Below, in pieces: positions 23,208-29,663 of a DNA stretch of 29,738 nt. Both the position numbers and the translations under genes were made by a program. The stretch's first letter is position 1; every line of letters starts with the position of its first letter. A model generated the notes under the pieces. The model saw nothing but the letters and a program-made list of their open reading frames with translations, was not told where the DNA came from and ran no database searches. Source of the DNA: an uncultured Lachnospiraceae bacterium (GTDB lineage: Bacteria > Bacillota > Clostridia > Lachnospirales > Lachnospiraceae); contig CAJTOR010000047.1 in the NCBI GenBank assembly GCA_910577675.1, positions 1-29,738 on the forward strand. Reading direction: 5' to 3'.

Positions 23208-23326
23208 ATGTTTTAATTTGGTATAAGAAAAATACAGGAAGTATAGACAAAGATTATCCCGCCGTATTAAAAGCAGGAGCTTTCTGTAAAAGGTTAAATG
23301 GCATCAGAGAGGGAGGCGAAAAGGTT

Positions 23327-25210
23327 ATGAATAATAAACAGAAAAAAATGCTTTACCGCATTATCTTATCTGCGGTTTTGATAGTTATAATTAAACTGCT
23401 TCCGCTTGAAAACCGCTATGTGGAGCTTTTATTGTTCCTTGTGCCCTATCTGGTGATCGGGTACGATATTCTCAGGAAAGCAGTGCTTGGCATTTTTCAC
23501 GGGCAGGTCTTTGACGAGAATTTCCTGATGGCGCTCGCAACGGTTGGAGCGATGATTCTCGGCGAATATCTGGAGGGTGTTGCAGTTATGCTCTTTTACC
23601 AGATCGGTGAATTGTTCCAGAGTTACGCAGTTGGCAGGAGCCGTCGGAATATCGCGGGCCTTATGGATATCCGCCCGGACTATGCAAATATTATGCAGGA
23701 TGGGGAACTGGTGCAGGTGGAGCCGGATGAAATTGAGGTTGGGACAGTGATTGTTGTCTTGCCGGGGGAGAAGGTGCCGATTGACGGCGTGGTTATGCAG
23801 GGGGGTTCAACGCTCAATACCAGCGCCCTGACGGGTGAGAGCCTGCCGCGAGAGGTAAAAGAGGGCGACGAGGTAATCAGCGGTTGCGTAAACCTGTCCG
23901 GTCTTCTCCACATAAAAACGAGCAAGCCGTTTGGCGAATCTACCGTTACGAAGATTCTTGACCTTGTGGAGAATTCCAGCATGAAAAAATCGCGCTCGGA
24001 AAACTTTATCACCAGGTTTGCAAAATATTATACGCCAGCGGTCTGCATCGGTGCGCTGGTGCTGGCAGTGCTGCCGCCGATTGTCAATCTGATTCTCGGC
24101 AATCCTGCCGCCTGGTCAACATGGGTAATCCGCGCGTTGACCACACTTGTTATCAGTTGTCCCTGTGCTCTTGTAATCTCAATCCCGCTAAGCTTTTTTG
24201 GAGGGATCGGCGGTGCATCATCGAGGGGAATTCTGGTAAAAGGTTCCAATTATTTGGAAGCCCTTTCAAAAACAAAATATGTGGTATGCGACAAAACGGG
24301 AACCTTGACGCGCGGCGTGTTTGAGGTAACGCGCATAGTGCCTTCGGGTGAGATTGCGGGTGAGGAACTGCTTTTTCTTGCGGCATATGCGGAAAGTTAT
24401 TCCAACCATCCAATCAGCAAGAGTTTGAAAGAGGCATATGGGAAGCAGGTGGATACGGGGCGTGTTAAGGATGTGGAAGAGATCAGCGGGCATGGTGTTA
24501 AGGCTTTTGTGGATGGGCGTTGTGTTGCAGCGGGCAATTCAAAACTGATGGAGAGTTTGGGACTTACCTGTGAGAAGCCTAAGGAAACCGGCACGCAGGT
24601 TCATGTGGCAGTGGATAATTGTTATGCGGGCTATCTTCTGATTTCCGACGTGGTGAAACCAAATGCGGCAGCCGCTGTTGCAGGTCTTAAAGAAGCGGGT
24701 GTAAAGCAGGTTGTAATGCTGACCGGCGATGCGAAACCTGTCGCGGAGGCAGTGGCGCAGGAACTCGGTGTTGATGTGGTAAAGAGTGAGCTTCTTCCGG
24801 CGGATAAGGTGACGGAGGTTGAGGCGCTGCTTGCGGCAAAGGATGAGAAAGAAAAACTTGCCTTTGTCGGTGACGGCATCAACGATGCCCCCGTTCTCTC
24901 CCGCGCGGATATCGGGATTGCGATGGGTGCACTCGGCTCGGATGCCGCGATTGAGGCGGCGGATATCGTATTGATGGACGACGATCCGGAAAAGATTGCG
25001 GAGGCAATGCGGATTTCTAAAAAAACGCTGGGTATTGTACATCAGAATATTGTATTTGCGCTGGCTGTAAAATTTGCCTGCCTGGCATTCGGGGCATTTG
25101 GCTATGTGAATATGTGGTGGGCAATATTCGCGGATGTGGGTGTGATGGTGTTGGCGGTGCTCAATGCAACAAGGGCGTTATATACAAATGTTAAAGTAAA
25201 AAGAGTTTGA
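23327..25210 (+). CDS. cadA: Zn/Cd/Pb-type P1B heavy-metal efflux ATPase
   Basis: A 627-aa P-type ATPase exporting divalent metal. Visible motifs are CPC in the sixth helix (C278-C280, ISCPCALVIS), the phosphorylation site DKTGT at 322, HP of the nucleotide domain near 360 (SNHPIS), TGDAKPVAEA near 465, and GDGINDAP near 515. In the last helices, a Lys (ALAVKFACLAF) and an Asp (FADVGVMVLAVLNATR) match the Zn/Cd/Pb subgroup (P1B-2). There is no N-terminal HMA domain; the upstream 72-aa protein supplies one in trans. GGGAGG and AAAGG precede the ATG. Confidence 0.93.
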   Translation: MNNKQKKMLYRIILSAVLIVIIKLLPLENRYVELLLFLVPYLVIGYDILRKAVLGIFHGQVFDENFLMALATVGAMILGEYLEGVAVMLFYQIGELFQSYAVGRSRRNIAGLMDIRPDYANIMQDGELVQVEPDEIEVGTVIVVLPGEKVPIDGVVMQGGSTLNTSALTGESLPREVKEGDEVISGCVNLSGLLHIKTSKPFGESTVTKILDLVENSSMKKSRSENFITRFAKYYTPAVCIGALVLAVLPPIVNLILGNPAAWSTWVIRALTTLVISCPCALVISIPLSFFGGIGGASSRGILVKGSNYLEALSKTKYVVCDKTGTLTRGVFEVTRIVPSGEIAGEELLFLAAYAESYSNHPISKSLKEAYGKQVDTGRVKDVEEISGHGVKAFVDGRCVAAGNSKLMESLGLTCEKPKETGTQVHVAVDNCYAGYLLISDVVKPNAAAAVAGLKEAGVKQVVMLTGDAKPVAEAVAQELGVDVVKSELLPADKVTEVEALLAAKDEKEKLAFVGDGINDAPVLSRADIGIAMGALGSDAAIEAADIVLMDDDPEKIAEAMRISKKTLGIVHQNIVFALAVKFACLAFGAFGYVNMWWAIFADVGVMVLAVLNATRALYTNVKVKRV

Positions 25211-25448
25211 TACTGGTAGCAGGGAAGGCTTGGGTTGTTTTTGTGCACGGCGTTAAATTTTGCTCTGGTAGAATTTGCCTGTAAAGTGGTTTTTTTTGTA
25301 ACAAGTGTTTAATTTCGTCCTGGTATTGAATTTTTGTCTGACAGGAAAATCTTTATGATGTTTGAAACTCCAACTATGTAAGGATTTCTTGTGAAAGTGC
25401 GATAAAATATTAGCCATCCATACTGCAAGTTTATTATTCCGATGAGTT

Positions 25449-25520
25449 AAAGGAAATTTTGTATCCCTGTGCTGCTTACGAATATCGGATGGGGTTTATC
25501 CACCCGCCTGACGCGATTGA
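25449..25520 (+). repeat. dispersed hairpin repeat, copy F (short form)
   Basis: AAAGGAAATTTTGTATCCCTG, then GCTGCTTACGAATATCGGATGGGG, GTTTATC and CACCCGCCTGACG. It matches the first half of copy A, with the stem GGATGGG / CCCGCC(T) kept despite base changes. Confidence 0.6.
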
Positions 25521-25579
25521 TCGGTTAAGTTATTTGGCTGTAGTTAATGTAAAATATGTATATATGATAGAGGAGATTT

Positions 25580-25621
25580 CCCAGGTCGGATGCAAAAAGT
25601 ATCCGATCTGGGATTTTTTTT
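25580..25621 (+). terminator. strong intrinsic terminator without an adjacent gene
   Basis: CCCAGGTCGGAT (25580-25591) and ATCCGATCTGGG (25601-25612) form a 12-bp stem (one G-U) with a 9-nt loop, followed by A and eight T. It could end the ATPase transcript after a long 3' UTR, or a small RNA. Confidence 0.8.
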
Positions 25622-25680
25622 ATATTGAACTTAGAAGGTATCCAATAAAAGTATTTTTGTTTAAACAAAATAAATACTAT

Positions 25681-25709
25681 TTGACAATTAATGTCGAAAT
25701 TGGTAATAT
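25681..25709 (+). promoter_or_regulatory. promoter of the XRE/TPR regulator
   Basis: TTGACA (25681-25686), 17-bp spacer, TAATAT (25704-25709). The predicted leader is about 120 nt. The TTCTTGAA-type box seen at the putative targets is absent here, so autoregulation through that box is not indicated. Confidence 0.75.
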
Positions 25710-25837
25710 ATACTAAATAATGGTTTATACGATATTATTTAATGCCGGCAATGCAGGATAAATGATTGCTGCACGGAAGGCATTTATTATATGAAAGCAG
25801 TATTGCGGGCAGGTCTGCGGTATGTAAGGGTATATTT

Positions 25838-27778
25838 ATGAAATTAGAATGTGTTGGGAAACAGATAAAAATCTTGAGGTTGAAGGCGGATATATCAAGA
25901 TCAAAATTATGTTCTGGTTTATGTTCCAATCAACTTTTGTTTATGATTGAGGATGAGGAGGCACCGGTAGACACAATATTATTGTTTTCTTTACTGGAGC
26001 GTTTGGGAAAATCAGCCGTATGGCTGACTTACATTTTAACGGCGAAGGAATATGGTATTGTGTTGCTGCGCGAACGGATGGAGGAGGCGCTGCGTTTCGG
26101 GAGGCTTGAGGAAGCAAAGAAAATATTTCGAAAGTATCAAAGGACAAATCCAGCAGGAAATAACAAGATACTCTGCATGTACGAGGATAAAATCATGGGG
26201 ATTCTGGCATTGGAAGAATATATGCTGATTTCCGCTAAATACAGGGAAGAGGCTTACGGTGAGGCGGGCGGAAAACGGTGTGCAGAGAAGGGGCAGGAGC
26301 GGCATCTAAGATTGCTTGATGCTGCCTGCGCATATTTTTTGGATGCGGTTCGGAGGACGATTCCTGTGAGGGAGCTGTCAAATGGAGGGATGACCCGGCA
26401 GCTTTTAGCGGGAAACAAACTTTTGGGAATGACAGAAATTGAGAATATTCTGCTGTATCTTTTTGTGCAGCAATTGAGCGGAAAGGGAAAAGGACAGACA
26501 AAGTTGCTGCTTGCCCTGTATCATTATCTGGAAGAATATATGGGTGATGATGATCTGCGCGCCCAATACCTGACGAAAACAGGGATGTTGCTTGGGGAGT
26601 TGTATTTGAAGTGTGGTGATTATTCTGCCTGTGCCGTTATGCATGAAAATATTTTATCGTTAAACAGGAAATGTGGTATGTTAGTTTGTGTGCTGCCGGT
26701 TCTTGAGCAGATTATTGCAGCGTATCGCGGTCTGCGGGATAATGAAAAGGCAGAGTTTTATCTGCTTCATAAGAGAAATCTGGAGGAAATTTTTCAGGAG
26801 GCGGGAGTTTCGGTGGATTGTGTTAGCAAGTTATATTACACTTTCCGACCGTGCCAGTATTTTGTGGAAGGCAAAGTAATTGCTGCACAGCGTAAATGGC
26901 TGGGGATAAAGCAGACTGAATTAATTGTGGGTATATATAAGAATGCAGAAAGTTTGTCGCGCATTGAACATGGTGTGGCGAATGCGGATCGGAATAAAAT
27001 CGCCCAGATTATGGAGCGTCTGAAAATTGATAAGACGCGCTACAGCGGGAATCTGATTACAGATGAATACCAGATACTGGAACTGGAGCAGGATATTGAA
27101 AAGCATTTGGCAAGGCGGCAGTTTTGTGAGGCGGGGCATGAATTGTATATGCTGGAAAAATCTGTGGATATGAAAGCGGAATGCAATAAGCAGTTAGTGC
27201 TTGGGATGAAGAATATGGAGGAGTACCGCAGCGGGGAAAAGACCTGTGAGGAGGCACTTCTCAAGGCGAAGGAACTTCTGGAACTGACCTATCCCCTTGA
27301 AAATTTGGAGAGCAGAGGGAAACGCAATGCTAGGATTCCGTTCAGAAATGAAATGTATTTGTTTAATCAGGTTTGTTTGCTTTTACACAAGGCGGGGAAA
27401 ACTAAAGAAGCTGTTGAGAGGATGGAAGAGATGATGAGGAAGTATGAAGGGATGGGGAAGGAGAGAAAGCTTCATACAAAGAATATACACTTGTGTTGTA
27501 TAAATATGTGTATGTATTTGGAAGAATTGAACCGGTTGGACGACGCAGAAAAGATTGCAGATGTATTGATAAAAGAGGAGGTGTTAAACGGCGAAATTTT
27601 GCTGATGCATCGGTTGTTTACAACAAAATTTGATGTTTTTGAAAAGAGGGGGAAGAATATAGAACTTGGAAAAAAATATTTGAAGCAGGCATACCTTTTA
27701 AGTGAATGGAATTGTCTGAACGATAGTAAAAAATTAGAGAAGGCAATACAGGAAAAGCTTGGAGAGGAAGATAATTAG
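25838..27778 (+). CDS. large XRE/TPR regulator, RRNPP-like, with two HTH segments
   Basis: A 646-aa protein. Residues 1-60 look like a diverged XRE helix-turn-helix (VGKQIKILRLKADISRSKL). Residues about 60-335 are helical repeats of TPR character. A second, better XRE-like segment lies at about 340-400 (IAAQRKWLGIKQTELIVG followed by SLSRIEHG). A second helical region continues to 646. This is the layout of RRNPP peptide receptors (PlcR, Rgg, PrgX type) but doubled, as if two such units were joined. ATG 25838 has AAGGG 8 nt upstream; the longer frame from 25766 has no site. The gene converges on a 59-codon gene for an exported peptide, with a shared two-way terminator. Peptide binding and target sites are inferred. 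Confidence 0.75.
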   Translation: MKLECVGKQIKILRLKADISRSKLCSGLCSNQLLFMIEDEEAPVDTILLFSLLERLGKSAVWLTYILTAKEYGIVLLRERMEEALRFGRLEEAKKIFRKYQRTNPAGNNKILCMYEDKIMGILALEEYMLISAKYREEAYGEAGGKRCAEKGQERHLRLLDAACAYFLDAVRRTIPVRELSNGGMTRQLLAGNKLLGMTEIENILLYLFVQQLSGKGKGQTKLLLALYHYLEEYMGDDDLRAQYLTKTGMLLGELYLKCGDYSACAVMHENILSLNRKCGMLVCVLPVLEQIIAAYRGLRDNEKAEFYLLHKRNLEEIFQEAGVSVDCVSKLYYTFRPCQYFVEGKVIAAQRKWLGIKQTELIVGIYKNAESLSRIEHGVANADRNKIAQIMERLKIDKTRYSGNLITDEYQILELEQDIEKHLARRQFCEAGHELYMLEKSVDMKAECNKQLVLGMKNMEEYRSGEKTCEEALLKAKELLELTYPLENLESRGKRNARIPFRNEMYLFNQVCLLLHKAGKTKEAVERMEEMMRKYEGMGKERKLHTKNIHLCCINMCMYLEELNRLDDAEKIADVLIKEEVLNGEILLMHRLFTTKFDVFEKRGKNIELGKKYLKQAYLLSEWNCLNDSKKLEKAIQEKLGEEDN

Positions 27779-27875
27779 AAAAAAAATTTCAAACTGTAAG
27801 TTTTGTAACAGGCATTAATATTTCTTGGAAGTTTTCTATAAGTACTAAAGTATGAAGACATCAAAAAATATAAAA

Positions 27876-27911
27876 TTAGCTGCTGTATAAATGTTTCAAT
27901 ACAGCAGCTAA
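27876..27911. terminator. bidirectional terminator between regulator and peptide gene
   Basis: TTAGCTGCTGTAT (27876-27888) is the exact complement of 27899-27911, with a 10-nt loop. An A-run lies on the left and AAAATG on the right. It can serve the regulator (+) and the peptide gene (-), whose stop is at 27939. Confidence 0.8.
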
Positions 27912-27938
27912 AATGTTTAATTGATGGTATTAAAAATA

Positions 27939-28118
27939 TTAGTTCATTTCAACTTCATCGTCCTTAAATATTGTACCGTCAGGATCTGGTTTAATGGAGC
28001 AGGTGGAAATTCCCGGTTCCGGTGTGATTGGTTCATGTGGCAGCGTGTTTCCCGCTACCGGGACAGCGATCAGTGTAAGCATGTACAGGGTCATAAATAC
28101 CTTCGTAAAGTTTTTCAT
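27939..28118 (-). CDS. 59-aa exported peptide precursor, candidate signal peptide of the regulator
   Basis: A complete small gene on the minus strand. AAAGGAC lies 9 nt before ATG 28118. The product starts MKNFTKVFMTLYMLTLIAV: a short basic end, an 18-residue hydrophobic core and a likely signal-peptidase site after VAG (residue 23). The mature part (about 36 aa) is acidic and proline-rich (NTLPHEPITPEPGISTCSIK, then PDPDGTIFKDDEVEMN) with a single Cys. RRNPP receptors are typically encoded next to such exported precursors, from which a short C-terminal peptide is released and re-imported. The promoter has an extended -10 and an upstream palindrome. The signalling role is inferred from context. 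Confidence 0.7.
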   Translation of the reverse strand: MKNFTKVFMTLYMLTLIAVPVAGNTLPHEPITPEPGISTCSIKPDPDGTIFKDDEVEMN

Positions 28119-28159
28119 AATACTTCAGTCCTTTCTGTTTTTGCAGGTTATTTGGTTTT

Positions 28160-28200
28160 GCGGCAGGTATCTATCGGAGCAAAATAAACACCCGCCGCTG
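28160..28200 (-). ncRNA. 5'-UTR hairpin of the peptide gene
   Basis: On the minus strand GCGGCGGGT pairs with ACCTGCCGC (one mismatch) around a conserved TTTATTTTGCTCCGATA loop. It lies in the predicted 94-nt leader. The second cassette at 29071 keeps the loop bases and a fully paired stem. Confidence 0.5.
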
Positions 28201-28218
28201 GTAAATGTTTACAATCCA

Positions 28219-28274
28219 AGATTACCACAGAGGAAGCAAAATGGAAATGACTAAATTCTTGAAATATTCAAGAA
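28219..28274 (-). promoter_or_regulatory. peptide-gene promoter with 19-bp activator box (box 1)
   Basis: Read on the minus strand: palindrome TTCTTGAA-TAT-TTCAAGAA (28274-28256), 8 bp, -35 TTTCCA (28247-28242), 17-bp spacer ending TGG, -10 TAATCT (28224-28219). The weak -35 with extended -10 and a palindrome centred near -53 is the layout of an activator-dependent promoter. Confidence 0.7.
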
Positions 28275-28417
28275 ATTAATCAAGTTTCCGCTGTAAACCG
28301 CTGAGAGAGCGGGATAGCGGACTTTAAAAATTTTATCTATCAGTGTCGAAATAAAAAATCTAATATAATCCTGCGAAGTGTGACGGGTGGTGAATATGTG
28401 CTATGGGAGGTATTACA

Positions 28418-28819
28418 TTGAAGAATCGTGGGAAATTAAGATATATTATTGTAAAGGAAAAGAGATATCTGTGGAATTATTTTTACGATGATATGGATTT
28501 TACAAATTATCCATATTCTTATTATTTATTTGTGCCAGCAGAAAATCCGCAGTTGAAGGTTAGGGTTTATTTTACAAAGTATGTGCCTCAAATGAATTTG
28601 GATGTTTATATGGGTGAGGGAACTATCTGCCAGTATAAGGGTCAACAGATTGAAATGAATCTGTGCAGACCACTATTTGCCAGACAAGTAATCGAATATG
28701 TTTTTGACAAATGCTGTCATGATACGGATGTCGGAGAATTTGCAATCAAAGATGGAGAGGTTATTTTAGAAAAATTGGGTTATTCAGATTTTTATGAGAA
28801 GTTTTGGGTGGACAGGTGA
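28418..28819 (+). CDS. 133-aa soluble protein, unknown
   Basis: TTG 28418 is chosen because GGGAGG lies 7 nt upstream; the ATG at 28403 overlaps that site and has none of its own. The protein starts KNRGKLRYIIVKEKRYLWNY and is rich in Y and F with alternating strands, without signal peptide or membrane helix. It has two adjacent Cys in FDKCCHD. It is divergent from the peptide gene, with a 300-bp shared control region containing box 1. I do not recognise a family. It could be a co-regulated partner or an immunity-type protein, but nothing in the sequence proves that. Confidence 0.65.
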   Translation: MKNRGKLRYIIVKEKRYLWNYFYDDMDFTNYPYSYYLFVPAENPQLKVRVYFTKYVPQMNLDVYMGEGTICQYKGQQIEMNLCRPLFARQVIEYVFDKCCHDTDVGEFAIKDGEVILEKLGYSDFYEKFWVDR

Positions 28820-29070
28820 TTATGTGCAAGCTGTTTTTGCATGATGTTATTATTCTGCCATCTGGTTTTGTTTCCCTTGTTTTTACCCTTATAAAGTGCG
28901 TGAATAAGAATAAGCTTATGTGAAACCGTTTTCAATGATTTTGGAGGATTTCATTGATAATCTAGGGCGAGCAATAATCACTTATAAAACCGTGTGTTCA
29001 AATTCTGGTTTATCAAAAAAGGGTATAATTATGAAAGATTAGAAAGAATGTGAGTTTGTTTGAAGGGTTA

Positions 29071-29272
29071 GCGGCGGGTATTTATCGGAGCAAAATAGAC
29101 ACCCGCCACTAGTGAATACTCACAATATAAGATTATCACATAAGAAGCAAAATGGAAATGCTTAAATTTTTGAAATATTCAAGAAATAAATCAAGTTATC
29201 GCTGAAACCCGCGCGGGGAGAGGGTTTGCGGGATTTAGGAAGTTTATCTGCCCGTGTCGGGATAAAAATTTT
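29071..29272 (-). repeat. duplicated promoter cassette, copy 2
   Basis: Aligned with 28160-28360 over about 200 bp. Its 5'-UTR hairpin is perfect (GGCGGGT / ACCCGCC), and its promoter elements are intact, but no peptide gene follows on the minus strand. Confidence 0.75.
29130..29185 (-). promoter_or_regulatory. promoter of cassette 2 with box 2
   Basis: Minus strand: palindrome TTCTTGAA-TAT-TTCAAAAA (29185-29167, one arm imperfect), 8 bp, TTTCCA (29158-29153), 17-bp spacer ending TGA, TAATCT (29135-29130). Spacing is identical to box 1. Confidence 0.65.
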
Positions 29273-29342
29273 TGAATTAGGTTCTAAAAGTAAAAAGTTA
29301 ATTTGTGTATTAGAAAATAGCTTGAAATATAAGGACTGATAT

Positions 29343-29459
29343 ATGTGGATTATTCTGTATATGTTATTGAAAAAATCTAAGAAACAAGCATGTTTAAGGC
29401 TGATTAATGTGGCTGGGAATATTATAAAATATATGGTGTGTGTTGTAGGGATAGTATAA
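29343..29459 (+). CDS. possible 38-aa small hydrophobic protein
   Basis: ATG 29343 follows AAGGAC at 7 nt, the same site used by the 59-aa peptide gene. The product has two hydrophobic stretches (MWIILYMLL and NIIKYMVCVVGIV) around a basic KKSKKQ centre, ending at TAA 29457. It lies between cassette 2 and the third box promoter. It may be a small membrane protein or a chance frame. Confidence 0.35.
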   Translation: MWIILYMLLKKSKKQACLRLINVAGNIIKYMVCVVGIV

Positions 29460-29503
29460 AAATAAAAATGGAGAAAAGGCGTTACAGATGACGACTTGAC
29501 TTT

Positions 29504-29559
29504 TTCTTGAAAATTTCATGAAATAAGTCATTCCCATCGCTGTCAGAAAATGGTATTCT
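29504..29559 (+). promoter_or_regulatory. promoter of the 29664 gene with box 3
   Basis: Plus strand: palindrome TTCTTGAA-AAT-TTCATGAA (29504-29522), 8 bp ending AGTCA, -35 TTCCCA (29531-29536), 17-bp spacer ending TGG, -10 TATTCT (29554-29559). The box-to-promoter spacing equals that of boxes 1 and 2, and the AGTCATTyCCAT run is shared with box 1. Predicted leader is about 97 nt. Confidence 0.7.
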
Positions 29560-29663
29560 AAGGGCGTAACAGGAAAACGCCGATTCTGACGGACAGGGAT
29601 GGAGGTCGGTTTTGGTCAAATGGTTTGGATAAATATTTGACAAACCAGAGAGGATGATGTAAC

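Larger units (their letters stand above)
22934..23326. other. 393-bp spacer with tandem and inverted repeats
   Basis: Lies between the HMA gene and the ATPase. It contains ~70-bp tandem repeats and a 22-bp inverted repeat, described separately. Leftward open frames here arise from the repeats and are not counted as genes. Confidence 0.6.
25211..25680. other. spacer with a repeat copy and an orphan terminator
   Basis: No gene is supported. Contains copy F of the dispersed repeat (25449-25520) and a strong terminator stem at 25580-25621 that lies 370 bp from the nearest upstream gene end. Confidence 0.6.
28160..28360 (-). repeat. duplicated promoter cassette, copy 1
   Basis: About 200 bp aligned with 29071-29272. 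Shared parts in order are the GC hairpin with TATCGGAGCAAAATA, AGATTA (minus -10), AAGCAAAATGGAAATG, the palindrome, and a pair of 3' stems whose sequences differ but whose folds are kept. Confidence 0.75.
28820..29342. other. 523-bp spacer holding the second promoter cassette
   Basis: No strongly supported gene. Contains cassette copy 2 (29071-29272). A 33-codon frame at 28822-28923 overlaps the end of the previous gene closely but has only a weak ribosome site. No exported-peptide frame is found downstream (leftward) of cassette 2. Confidence 0.5.

Noticed and set aside
28822..28923. 33-codon frame just after the 133-aa gene
   Set aside because: The product (MCKLFLHDVIILPSGFVSLV...) is somewhat hydrophobic, but the ribosome site is weak and nothing else supports it. 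Kept only as a note.
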